NCBI RefSeq assembly: GCF_000721265.1
Contig: NZ_JOFZ01000001.1
Location: forward strand, 682,001-746,000
Direction of reading: 5' to 3'
Source: Streptomyces sp. NRRL F-5126
GTDB lineage: Bacteria > Actinomycetota > Actinomycetes > Streptomycetales > Streptomycetaceae
Length of the DNA: 64,000 nt
The first letter of the stretch is position 1. Each line of letters opens with the position of its first letter. The notes under the pieces were generated by a model that had not been told where the DNA came from, searched no databases, and saw nothing but the letters and a program-made list of their open reading frames with translations. This document shows positions 1 to 8,125 of the stretch, piece after piece. Position numbers and translations under genes: made by a program.

Positions 1-167
1 ATGTCCATCAGGACCACGTCCGGGCGCAGTTCGGCCACGCGCGCGACCGCCTCGCGGCCGTCCACCGCCTCGCCGACGACCTCGATGTCCGGCATGGCGC
101 CCAGCAGCACGGAGAAGCCCTCGCGGACCATCATCTGGTCGTCCGCGACGACCACGCGGATCGTCAC
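1..167 (-). CDS. NarL-type response regulator, N-terminal part (cut by window edge)
   Basis: Only the first 55 codons are inside the window. The protein starts with GTG at 167 and reads VTIRVVVADDQMMVREG..., the typical start of a receiver domain with the acidic pair in VVVADDQ; the phosphoacceptor Asp is in DVVLMD at the window edge. The start codon overlaps the stop of the upstream sensor kinase as GTGA (164-167), so the two are translationally coupled and almost certainly form a two-component system. The DNA-binding (LuxR-type HTH) half would lie outside the window; its presence is inferred from the kinase family. The signal and target genes cannot be deduced. Confidence 0.9.
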   Translation of the reverse strand, partial: MTIRVVVADDQMMVREGFSVLLGAMPDIEVVGEAVDGREAVARVAELRPDVVLMD

Positions 168-1495
168 TCCCCCGCCCCGTCCCGCGCGGGCACCGGCAGG
201 AACGCCGCCACCTCGTAGCCGCCGTCCTGCGTGCCGCCCGTCGACATCTCGCCGTCCAGCATCGCGACCCGCTCCCGCATCCCCGTCAGCCCGTGGCCCG
301 CGCCGGGCGACGGCTTCACGAGGCCCTGCGGGGCCGTGTTCACCACCCGCAGGCCGAGCCCGCCGAGCACGTACCCGATCTCCACCCTGGCCGTCGACCC
401 GGGCGCGTGCCGCAGCGCGTTGCTCAGCGCCTCCTGCACGATCCGGTAGGCCGACAGCTCGACGCCCTGCGGCAGCGTGCGCACCGCGCCGGTGACGGCC
501 TTCTCCACGTCGAGGCCCGCCTCCCGCACGTTCGCCAGCAGGCCGTCGAGGTCCGCGAGCGTCGGCTGGGGCGCGTCCGGGGCCTGGTAGTCGGCCGCGC
601 GTACGACGCCGAGGACCCGGCGCAGCTCGGTCAGCGCGGCGACCGCGTTCTCCCGTATCGTCACGAACGCCTGTTCGAGCTCGGGCGGCGGGTTCTCCAC
701 ACGATAGGGAGCGGCCTCCGCCTGGATCGCCACCACCGACATGTGGTGCGCCACCACGTCGTGCAGCTCGCGTGCGATGTTCGTGCGCTCCTCCAGCAGC
801 GTCCGCCGGCCGCGCTCCACCGCCGTCACGCCCTGCTGCACGGCCACCTCGTGGCGCGCGGACGCCCGTACCTGCACGACCGCGACCGCGAGCAGCGCCA
901 TCGCCGACAGCACCAGGATGGGGCCCATCCCGCCGTAGTACCCGGTGACGGCGGAGGAGAGCATCCCGTAGGCCGCCGTCAGCCCCCACATCCACAGGGC
1001 GGTGCGCGGCCGGGTGCGTGCGGCGACCACCGTCATGACGACCAGGTGGCCGGCGAGCGCGCTCGCCAGGAAGGTGTCCATCCCGTACGTGCCGGCGCCG
1101 GCCAGGCCGAACACCAGCGTCTCGGCGACCGAGACCCACCAGGCCAGCGTCGGCCGCACCAGCGTGAGGCACACCGCGACGGCCGGCAGCAGCGCCGTCA
1201 CCACGCGCAGCGGGCCGCTGCCGGCCATGCCTATCAGCAGGACGACGAGGGCGGCGAACAGGACGAGGGCGTGCGGTGTCCACACGGCGTAGCCGCGCAG
1301 CGAGCGCGGCACGTGGCGCGACACAGGACCGTCGAGGCGCAGCGGGCGCAGCGGCCGGTAGGCGAAGACGTCGGTGAACAGGTCCTCGCGCAATCCGTCG
1401 ACCAGTCCGCGGGCCACGCGCATCTCGGGGCTCTCGGACGCGTTCGAGCCCCCGGCCCCGGGCCCGCTTCGGGTGTTCCTGGCAGTTTCGGTCAC
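164..1495 (-). CDS. Sensor histidine kinase, NarL/DesK (HisKA_3) family
   Basis: A protein of about 443 residues with membrane segments between roughly residues 70 and 210. A HisKA_3 dimerisation motif follows (ERTNIARELHDVVAHHMSVV), with the phosphoacceptor His near residue 245, and then a HATPase_c domain whose N box is in IVQEALSNALRHAPGS and whose G box is in GAGHGLTGMRERV. It phosphorylates the response regulator encoded directly downstream with GTGA overlap. The start is uncertain: GTG at 1495 is used here, ATG at 1423 is an alternative, and neither has a strong Shine-Dalgarno. The reading frame is open back to 1639, but that extension is Arg-rich and unlike a kinase N-terminus. No extracellular ligand domain is visible. 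Confidence 0.88.
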   Translation of the reverse strand: MTETARNTRSGPGAGGSNASESPEMRVARGLVDGLREDLFTDVFAYRPLRPLRLDGPVSRHVPRSLRGYAVWTPHALVLFAALVVLLIGMAGSGPLRVVTALLPAVAVCLTLVRPTLAWWVSVAETLVFGLAGAGTYGMDTFLASALAGHLVVMTVVAARTRPRTALWMWGLTAAYGMLSSAVTGYYGGMGPILVLSAMALLAVAVVQVRASARHEVAVQQGVTAVERGRRTLLEERTNIARELHDVVAHHMSVVAIQAEAAPYRVENPPPELEQAFVTIRENAVAALTELRRVLGVVRAADYQAPDAPQPTLADLDGLLANVREAGLDVEKAVTGAVRTLPQGVELSAYRIVQEALSNALRHAPGSTARVEIGYVLGGLGLRVVNTAPQGLVKPSPGAGHGLTGMRERVAMLDGEMSTGGTQDGGYEVAAFLPVPARDGAGE

Positions 1496-1642
1496 ACCGC
1501 AACGGTAGGGTGCGCATGCCCGCACGGAGTCCGCAGCGATGCTGATCCTGCGGGGTCCGTCGCAGGTACTACGCGCGCGCCCAGCGGCGTACGGAGGCGC
1601 ACCAAGGCGCACCAAGGCGTACGGCCGCGGCGGGCGCACCCC

Positions 1643-2608
1643 TCACCAGGCGAGTTGCGCGATCTCCTCCGCCGCCACCGCGCACGCGTCCGCCGCCGGG
1701 TCCACCGGCGGGAAGTGCCCGACGCCTTCGAGCAGTGTGAGTCCCACCGTCTCGCCCGCGCGCGACGCCGCGTCCACGAACGACTCGGCGACCACGTACG
1801 GCACGGTGGTGTCCTCGCGGCCCTGGACGACGGTGGTCGCGATGCCGGTCGGCAGCAGGAGCGCCGGGTCGACCATCTCCTGGCGCCGCTTGAACTCCTC
1901 GCCCGCGCCCAGCAGTTGCTTGACCGCCCCGTGGCACACCGCCAGCTCGGCCGCGAGGCCGAGGTCCGCGAGCGGGCCGAGCGCCACCACGCCGCGCAGC
2001 TGCGGCGGCGTCGCGAGCCGCCACGGGGAGCCGTGCGGCAGCACGTGCCGTGCGGCGGCCCACAGCGCGAGCTGACCGCCCGCCGAGTGGCCGGCCAGCA
2101 CCGTGCGGCGCAGGTCCGCCCGGGGCAGCGCCTCGCCGGCCAGCGCGGGGAGGGCGTCGAGCGCGGCCGCCACGTCGTCGAACGTCTCGGGCCAGCGGCC
2201 CGCGGGCGGCGTGCCGTCGTCCTGGCGCGGTGCGCCGTCTCCCTCGGGCGGCGCACCGGGCCCACGCCGGTACTCGACGCTCGCCACCGCGAACCCCCGC
2301 CGCGCCAGGAAGCCGGCGAACGGCGAGAGGTGCGCGCGGTCCACGCGCTCGCGGTAGGCGCCGCCGTGCAGGAGGACGACCAGCGGCGCGCCCGCCGCGC
2401 CGTCCGCCCTCGGGGCGTAGAAGTCGACCACCTGATCGGGGTGTTCGCCGTACGCGGAGGTGACGTCGGGCGCCACGGCGGGGTGCGAGAACAGCGAGTC
2501 GTGCTCGGCTTCGTCGCGTCCGGCGTCGCGTCCGGCGTCACGGCCCGCCTCACGCGTCCCGCCACTGCGGCAGTCGTTCACGGGTCCGTGCGCGGCGGCG
2601 TCCGGCAT
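1643..2608 (-). CDS. Alpha/beta hydrolase, probable arylformamidase (N-formylkynurenine hydrolase)
   Basis: A 321-residue hydrolase with an HGGAY oxyanion-hole motif at residues 81-85 and the nucleophile elbow GHSAGG (Ser near 175). A candidate Asp lies in GREDTTVP (about 266) and a His in GVGHFPP (about 298). It is the last gene of a three-gene run with tryptophan 2,3-dioxygenase and kynureninase, which leaves N-formylkynurenine hydrolysis as the missing step; the HGGxx hydrolase type of kynurenine formamidase fits. This function is inferred from context and family. A short GRDAGRDAGRDEA repeat near residues 22-34 comes from a 12-bp tandem repeat in the DNA. It is 132 bp downstream of kynU, so it may have its own start signals. 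Confidence 0.75.
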   Translation of the reverse strand: MPDAAAHGPVNDCRSGGTREAGRDAGRDAGRDEAEHDSLFSHPAVAPDVTSAYGEHPDQVVDFYAPRADGAAGAPLVVLLHGGAYRERVDRAHLSPFAGFLARRGFAVASVEYRRGPGAPPEGDGAPRQDDGTPPAGRWPETFDDVAAALDALPALAGEALPRADLRRTVLAGHSAGGQLALWAAARHVLPHGSPWRLATPPQLRGVVALGPLADLGLAAELAVCHGAVKQLLGAGEEFKRRQEMVDPALLLPTGIATTVVQGREDTTVPYVVAESFVDAASRAGETVGLTLLEGVGHFPPVDPAADACAVAAEEIAQLAW

Positions 2609-2740
2609 GCTCGTCCAACCTTTCGATGCGAGGGCGGAATTGACCCGACCTGCGGGGACGCTACCAGCACATCGGGCCCTTGATCACTCCGCGTGCGCGG
2701 GGCCCGCGCACGCCCGTGGCTTCCCCGCCCCCGCCGGCCG

Positions 2741-4066
2741 TCAGGCGGCCACTTCCGCCAGCACGCCTGCCAGCACGCGCGCCGCGCGCTCCGCGTCCGC
2801 GAACCCCACGTACAGGGGCGTGAAGCCGAACCGCAGGATGTCGGGTCTGCGCAGGTCACCGACCACGCCGCGGGCCATGAGCGCTTCCATCACCTCGGGC
2901 GCCCGCGCGCACCGCAGGGCGACCTGGCTGCCTCGTTCCGCGTGCGCGGCGGGCGTCAGCGGGGCGACCCGGCCGGGCGGCGCGTACGCGGCCACGCAGT
3001 CGAGGAAGAAGTCCGTCAGCGCCAGGCTCTTGGCCCGTACGGCGCCGACGGTGACGGCCTCGTGGTCCCACACGTCGAGCGCCGCGTCGACGGCGAGCAG
3101 CGACAGGATGTCGGGGGTGCCGACCCGGCCGCGTACGGCGCCCTCGCCCGCGGCGTACGCGGACGACATCGCGAACGGGTCCGCGTGCGAGTTCCAGCCC
3201 GGCAGCGGGGAGTCGAACCGGCCCTGGTGGCGCTCGGCGACGTACAGGAAGGCCGGGGCGCCAGGGCCGCCGTTGAGGAACTTGTACGTGCAGCCGAAGG
3301 CGAGGTCCACGCCGTGCTCGGCAAGGCCGACGGGCAGCGCGCCCGCGCTGTGGCACAGGTCCCACGCGGCGATCGCGCCCGCCTCGTGCACGGCCGCGGT
3401 GATGCCGGGCAGGTCGTGCAGGCGCCCGGTGCGGAAGTCGACGTGGTTGACGAGGGCGACGGCCGTGCGCGGCCCCACCGCGCCGGGCACGTCGGCCGGG
3501 TCGACGGGCACGAGCCGCTTGCCGGTGAGGCGGGCGGCGGACTCGGCGATGTACCCGTCGGTGGGGAACGTCGTCGCGTCGACCACGATCTCGTCGCGGT
3601 CGTCCGCGACGAGCCGCGTCCCCGCGACGAGCGCCTTGAAGACGTTGACGCTGGTCGAGTCGGAGACGACGACGGTGCCGTGTGCGGCGCCGACGAGCGG
3701 CGCGATCCGGTCGCCAACGCGCTCGGGCGCGGTCCACCAGCCGCTCTCGCCCCACGACCTGATCCCGAGGCCGCCCCACTGGCGCGTGATCACGTCCTGC
3801 AAGCGCGCGGGCAGGTGGGCGGGCAGGGCGCCCAGCGAATTGCCGTCCAGGTACACGGCTCCGCCGTCGCCGGGGGGCGTGAACAGGCCGCGCACGGCGG
3901 CGAGCGGGTCGGACGCGTCGAGCCGCGCGGCCCGCTCGGCGAGGGCCGCGCGGTCGCGGTCGCGGTCGGCCGCACGGTCGCGGTCGGCCGCACGGTCGCG
4001 GTCGGCCGCACGGTCGTGGTCGGCCGCGCGGTCGCCGGCCGGGGCCGCTTCTGTGCGCTCAGACAC
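2741..4066 (-). CDS. kynU: Kynureninase
   Basis: A PLP-dependent fold-type I enzyme of about 441 residues that cleaves kynurenine (and 3-hydroxykynurenine) to anthranilate (or 3-hydroxyanthranilate) plus alanine. Visible family signatures: YLDGNSLGALP near the N-terminus, VSDSTSVNVFK, AAWDLCHSAGALP with the cofactor Asp, and FGCTYKFLNGGPG carrying the Schiff-base Lys. The start GTG at 4066 overlaps the kynA stop (GTGTCTGA, 8 bp), showing coupling. The N-terminus has an extra low-complexity stretch rich in DRDRAA made by an 18-bp tandem repeat, absent from ordinary kynureninases and placed before the conserved fold. No 3-monooxygenase gene is nearby, so the operon most likely stops at anthranilate. 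Confidence 0.93.
   Translation of the reverse strand: MSERTEAAPAGDRAADHDRAADRDRAADRDRAADRDRDRAALAERAARLDASDPLAAVRGLFTPPGDGGAVYLDGNSLGALPAHLPARLQDVITRQWGGLGIRSWGESGWWTAPERVGDRIAPLVGAAHGTVVVSDSTSVNVFKALVAGTRLVADDRDEIVVDATTFPTDGYIAESAARLTGKRLVPVDPADVPGAVGPRTAVALVNHVDFRTGRLHDLPGITAAVHEAGAIAAWDLCHSAGALPVGLAEHGVDLAFGCTYKFLNGGPGAPAFLYVAERHQGRFDSPLPGWNSHADPFAMSSAYAAGEGAVRGRVGTPDILSLLAVDAALDVWDHEAVTVGAVRAKSLALTDFFLDCVAAYAPPGRVAPLTPAAHAERGSQVALRCARAPEVMEALMARGVVGDLRRPDILRFGFTPLYVGFADAERAARVLAGVLAEVAA
3951..4034. repeat. 18-bp tandem repeat (minisatellite) inside kynU
   Basis: About four and a half copies of the unit CGGTCGCGGTCGGCCGCA run head to tail with very few differences. The unit is a multiple of three, so copy-number changes keep the kynU frame and only add or remove DRDRAA blocks in the N-terminal tail. 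Confidence 0.85.
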
Positions 4067-4883
4067 GGCCACGCGCCGTCCACAGCTCGGGGAAGACGGG
4101 CTGCGCCGCGCGCTTCTCCAGCCACGCCACACCGGCGGAGCCGCCCGTACCCGCCTTGGAGCCCATCGCGCGGCGCGTGGCCACGAGGTGGTCGCCCCGC
4201 CATCGCGACACCAGCTCGGCGACGTCCGTCAGGGCCTCTCCGAGGCGTACGAGCTCCGCCTGCTGGTCGGGCTCGGCGTACACCGCGGCCCACACCTCCT
4301 CCACCGCCGCGACCGGCTCGTACCTGCGGGTGAAGTCGCGCTCCAGCACCTCGCGCGGCACCGGCAGCCCGCGCCGGGCCAGCAGCCGCAGCACCTCGTC
4401 GTAGAGGCTCGGCTGCGCGAGCGCCTTCTCCAGTTCGGCGTGGACGCGCGGGGCGCCGGTGTGCGGCACGAGCATCGACGCGGACTTGTCACCGAGCAGG
4501 AACTCCATGCGCCGGTACATCGCGGACTGGAATCCCGAGCCCTCGCCGAGCGCCGAGCGGTAGGAGTTGAACTGCACGGGCGTGAGCTGCGCGAGCGGCC
4601 GCCAGGAAGCGTTCAGCGCCGCCAGCTCCCGCACGGACCGCTTGAGCGCGTCCATCGCGTCGGGCACGCGGTCCTCGCGCAGGGCGCGGGAAGCGGTCTC
4701 CCACTCGTGCACGAGTGCGGTGAACCACAGCTCCATGACCTGGGTCGTGACGAGGAAGACCATCTCGCCCGGGTCGTCGGACAAGAGGTGCTGTGCGTGG
4801 GTGAGGACGTCGGCCTTGACGTAGTCCTCGTACGGGGTCGTCCCCGCGAAGTCGAGATTCGGGGTCTCGGGATCCTCGGACAT
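4059..4883 (-). CDS. kynA: Tryptophan 2,3-dioxygenase
   Basis: A haem enzyme of 274 residues opening the indole ring of L-tryptophan to N-formylkynurenine, the first step of the kynurenine pathway. Family signatures are clear: TTPYEDYVKADVLTHAQH near the N-terminus (substrate region), FLVTTQVMELWFTALVHEW, FNSYRSALGEGSGFQSAMYR, and GGSAGVAWLEK near the C-terminus. ATG at 4883 is chosen because GGAG sits six bases upstream; an ATG at 4901 lies in frame but too close to its own GGGAG. It is first in the operon kynA-kynU-arylformamidase. The promoter must lie in the repeat-filled gap upstream; no sequence there could be recognised as one. Confidence 0.93.
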   Translation of the reverse strand: MSEDPETPNLDFAGTTPYEDYVKADVLTHAQHLLSDDPGEMVFLVTTQVMELWFTALVHEWETASRALREDRVPDAMDALKRSVRELAALNASWRPLAQLTPVQFNSYRSALGEGSGFQSAMYRRMEFLLGDKSASMLVPHTGAPRVHAELEKALAQPSLYDEVLRLLARRGLPVPREVLERDFTRRYEPVAAVEEVWAAVYAEPDQQAELVRLGEALTDVAELVSRWRGDHLVATRRAMGSKAGTGGSAGVAWLEKRAAQPVFPELWTARGRV

Positions 4884-5625
4884 CGCTGTCTCCGTATGCA
4901 TCTCCCGGGTAGCGGTCCGCCCCTTCCCTGACGACTGGTCTCGGAGCCCCGGTCCCCTCAGCGGCAGCATAACGGCACGACCGCGGGTCCGCCCGGTACG
5001 GGCGGGGCTGCCCGGGCCGCCGGGCCGCCCTCAGCGTGCGGCGGGGAGCCGGAGCCTGCCGAACACGGGGGGCCGAGCGCCCGCGTCCGTCGTACCCCGC
5101 ACGCACGCCCGGTCCGGCGCGTCCGCCGGGGCCGCAAGCTCGCCGGGCACCCGGCGACTGCGGGTCGGCGTCGGAGCGCCGCCGGGTCGGCGCTCGACCG
5201 GCCGCCGGCCCGGTCACACGGCCCCGCCCGGCCGCCGGGCCGCCCTCAGCGTGCGGCGGGGAGCCGGAGCCTGCCGGACACGGGGGGCCGAGCGCCCGCG
5301 TCCGTCGTATCCCGCACGCACGCCCGGTCCGGCGCGTCCGCCGGGGCCGCACGCGCGCCGGGTACCCGGCGACTGCGGGTCGGCGTCGGGGCGCCGCCGG
5401 GTCGGCGCTCGACCGGCCGCCGGCCCGGTCGCACGGCCCCGCCCGGCCGCCCTGGCTGCGGCAGCGGCGCCGCGGGACGGCGGCGCCGTGGTACGGCGGC
5501 CGGGCGGCACGGGACCCGCACGCTCGCCCGGCCCAGCGGCATCCGTGCGGCGTCGAGCCACCACCAGGTGGCCCCGAAGCGTCCCGGGGACGACGCCCGG
5601 GGTCGCCGTCGCCGGTCCGCGGCCG
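4884..5625. repeat. Non-coding gap with a tandem 215-bp direct repeat (5016-5230 and 5231-5445)
   Basis: Two head-to-tail units match at a constant offset of 215 bp; for example TCAGCGTGCG at 5031 and 5246, and CGGTCNCACG at 5211 and 5426. Only a handful of substitutions separate them, mostly in the middle (for example around 5151/5366). The region is extremely GC-rich. Open frames cross it but match nothing and change composition with the repeat, so I see no gene. It separates kynA from the end of the DUF3151 gene. Confidence 0.85.
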
Positions 5626-6039
5626 TCAGCCCAGCGTGTCCGCCGCCGTCGGCGACGAGTCGCGCAGGAACGTCGCGCACCGCTCGTACTCGTCGTCCTC
5701 GCCGATCTCCTGTGCCGCACGCGCCAGCGCGTGCAGCGCTCGCAGGAAGCCCCTGTTCGGCTCGTGCTCCCACGGCACGGGGCCGTGACCCTTCCAGCCC
5801 GCGCGCCGCAGCGAGTCGAGGCCCCGGTGGTACCCGGTGCGCGCGTACGCGTACGACTCGACGACGCGTCCGCCCGTCCACGCGTCGTCGGCGAGCAGGG
5901 CCCAGGCCAGCGAGGACGTCGGGTACTTCGCCGCCACATCGGCGGGTGACACGCCCGAGGCCAGCAGTTCGCGCGGCTCGGGGCTGTCGGGCAGATGGGT
6001 GGGGGGAGTTTCCCCCAGCAGGTTCTCGTGGATCGCCAT
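5626..6039 (-). CDS. DUF3151 family protein
   Basis: A 137-residue protein starting MAIHENLLGETPPTHLPD, which I recognise as the conserved actinobacterial DUF3151 family of unknown function. It has a conserved helix-rich body (DAWTGGRVVESYAYARTGYHRGLDSLRRAGWKGHGPVPW), looks soluble and has no signal peptide. The start ATG (6037-6039) is two bases after the stop of the exporter gene upstream, so the two are probably co-transcribed; a functional link is not implied. The downstream gap holds the 215-bp tandem repeat. Confidence 0.85.
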   Translation of the reverse strand: MAIHENLLGETPPTHLPDSPEPRELLASGVSPADVAAKYPTSSLAWALLADDAWTGGRVVESYAYARTGYHRGLDSLRRAGWKGHGPVPWEHEPNRGFLRALHALARAAQEIGEDDEYERCATFLRDSSPTAADTLG

Positions 6040-6041
6040 AC

Positions 6042-7562
6042 CTACAGTCTGCCTTGCGCGGGCGGCGGATCGCCCCGGGCGGGAGGCGGGGCCGAAACGC
6101 CACGGTCGGGTTCGAGCGGGGGCGCGGACACCCCGCAGTTGATCTTGCACTCGGGGTGCGCGGGCGGCTCCCCGCCCGCCGCGCCCGCCGGCTCCTCCGC
6201 GACCGTGCCGGCCGTCCTGACGGTGAGGAACGCGATCACGGAACCCACCAGCAGGATGCCCGCGCACATCGGCATCGCCCGGCCGAAGGCGTGGTCGAAC
6301 GCCGACGCCGAGCGGTACGCCTCCGGGCCCATGCCGGCGAGCAGCGGCAGCGCGGCCACCGCGATGAGCCCCGCGGCCCGCGCTGCCGCGTTGTTCACGC
6401 CGCTGGCCAGCCCCGCGCGTCCGGTGTCGACGGAGGACAGCACCGTGGACGTCAGCGGGGCCACCAGCGTCACCATCCCGGCGCCCTGCACCAGCAGCGC
6501 GGGCAGCACGTCGGGCAGGTACGAGGAGTGCGGGCCCGCCCGCGTCATCAGCAGCATCCCGCACGCACACAGCAGCGGCCCGACGGTCAGCGGGATGCGC
6601 GGGCCGATCCGCTCCGCGAGCTGCCCCGAGCGCGCGGAGAACAGCAGCATCAGCACCGTCGTGGGCAGCAGCGCCGTGCCGGCGGCGAGCGCCGAGTAGC
6701 CCGCGACGACCTGCAGCTGGAGCGCGGACAGGAAGAAGAACCCGCCGAAGGCCGCGTACACGCACAGCGTGACCAGGTTGACGGTCGTGAACTGGCGCGA
6801 GGAGAAGATCGACAGCGGCAGCATCGGGTCGCGGCGCCGCTTCTCGACGAGGACGAACACGGCGCCCGCCACCAGGCCCGCGGCCCCCGCCCACCAGTCC
6901 TTCGCGATCAGCGCGTACGTCACGAGCGCGAGCGCCGCCGCGCCGAGCGCGGCGCCGAGCCCGTCGAAGCGGCCGTGGTGCGCCGAGTCCCGCGACTCGG
7001 GGACGTGGCGCAGCGCCACCGGCACGCACACCGCGGCGAGCGGCAGGTTGATCAGGAACACCCAGCGCCAGCCGGGCCCGTCAACCAGCCAGCCGCCGAC
7101 GAAAGGACCGACGGCCGCGCCGACGCCGCCGAGCCCCGACCAGATCCCGACGGCGCGCGAACGGTCGTCGGGATGGAAGCTCGCCTGGATGATCGCGAGC
7201 GACCCCGGTGTCAGCAGGGCGCCGCCGATGCCCTGGAGGGCGCGCGCGGCGATGAGGACGCCCGCGTTGGGGGCGAGCCCGCACATCAGCGAGCCGAGCG
7301 CGAACCAGACGACGCCCGTCACGAACACGGCGCGGCGCCCGTAGCGGTCGCCGAGCGATCCGCCGAGCAGGATCAGCCCGGCGAGGGTGACGGTGTAGGC
7401 GTTGACGATCCACTGCAGTGCGCCGAGCTTCGCGTGCAGGTCGTCGCCGATGTGGGGCAGCGCGACGTTGACGACGGTGGAGTCCAGCAGGGCCATGCTG
7501 GAGCCGAGGACGGTCGTGAGAACGACCCAGCGGCCCTTGGCCGAGGACAGGCGGATGTCCAT
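6042..7562 (-). CDS. MFS drug exporter, DHA2 (14-TM) family
   Basis: A 506-residue membrane protein with about 14 hydrophobic segments. Motif A is visible in GGSLGDRYGRRAVF, and the motif-C-like GPFVGGWLVD and SSMALLDSTVVNVALP at the N-terminus are typical of EmrB/QacA-type proton-coupled multidrug antiporters. The C-terminal 50 residues are a Pro/Ala-rich hydrophilic tail with GVSAPP repeated. The start ATG at 7562 has GCGAGGA about ten bases upstream; ATG at 7601 (MAKCPRGEDD) is an in-frame alternative. No regulator lies next to it. The substrate is unknown. Confidence 0.88.
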   Translation of the reverse strand: MDIRLSSAKGRWVVLTTVLGSSMALLDSTVVNVALPHIGDDLHAKLGALQWIVNAYTVTLAGLILLGGSLGDRYGRRAVFVTGVVWFALGSLMCGLAPNAGVLIAARALQGIGGALLTPGSLAIIQASFHPDDRSRAVGIWSGLGGVGAAVGPFVGGWLVDGPGWRWVFLINLPLAAVCVPVALRHVPESRDSAHHGRFDGLGAALGAAALALVTYALIAKDWWAGAAGLVAGAVFVLVEKRRRDPMLPLSIFSSRQFTTVNLVTLCVYAAFGGFFFLSALQLQVVAGYSALAAGTALLPTTVLMLLFSARSGQLAERIGPRIPLTVGPLLCACGMLLMTRAGPHSSYLPDVLPALLVQGAGMVTLVAPLTSTVLSSVDTGRAGLASGVNNAAARAAGLIAVAALPLLAGMGPEAYRSASAFDHAFGRAMPMCAGILLVGSVIAFLTVRTAGTVAEEPAGAAGGEPPAHPECKINCGVSAPPLEPDRGVSAPPPARGDPPPAQGRL

Positions 7563-8125
7563 AGGGGGATCATCCTCGCCGCGTGGGCACTTGGCCATCC
7601 GGTCGACGCGGCGGACCGGCCGCGGCGTCCGGGTGTCGGACGCGCCGGGCCGCCACAACAGGGCGCCGCCGGGCGCCCCGCCGCCCGCGCGGCAGCCGCG
7701 GGCCCCACCACACGGCCGGACCAGGCCCGCGCGAACGGCCCGCCCGCGCCCACATCTCACCGGACCCCGGCGCCAGCCGCCGTGGGCAACCAACCGCCCG
7801 CAGCGCGGGCCCGCCCCACGCCCGGCGGGCGACCCGCCGCCCGCGCGGCAGCGCGGGCCCCGCTTGCGCGGACGGGACGGCCCAGCCCGCACGGCCGGAC
7901 CAGGCCCGCGCGAACGGCCCGCCCGCGCCCACATCTCGCCGGCCCATCGCGGCCGACCGAGGCGGAGCGGCGGCTCTGCGGCGGGCACCGGCCATCGCGC
8001 CACGCGCCACGCGCCGCCCGGCGGGCGCACGGCTCGGCGGCAGGGCGCACGCGTCGCGGGCCCGCCCCCGTGTCGGGGACGGGCCCGCGGGCCGCGCCCG
8101 GCGGACGGGCGCCGGAGCGCGCCCG
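7563..8125. repeat. Non-coding gap with imperfect direct repeats (7680-7758 and 7834-7937)
   Basis: An identical 48-bp segment occurs at 7711-7758 and 7890-7937. Its left flank CCGCCCGCGCGGCAG also recurs, but the second copy has about 25 extra bases between the two matching blocks. The rest is GC-rich sequence with no recognisable gene on either strand. It separates the exporter start from the end of fba. Confidence 0.8.

Noticed and set aside
2460..4931. An 823-codon plus-strand frame over the kynurenine operon
   Set aside because: Antisense to kynA/kynU; low-complexity Arg/Ala/Ser composition.
5246..6103. A 285-codon minus-strand frame overlapping DUF3151 and the 215-bp repeat
   Set aside because: Out of frame with DUF3151 and made partly of repeat-derived Arg/Ala/Pro sequence.
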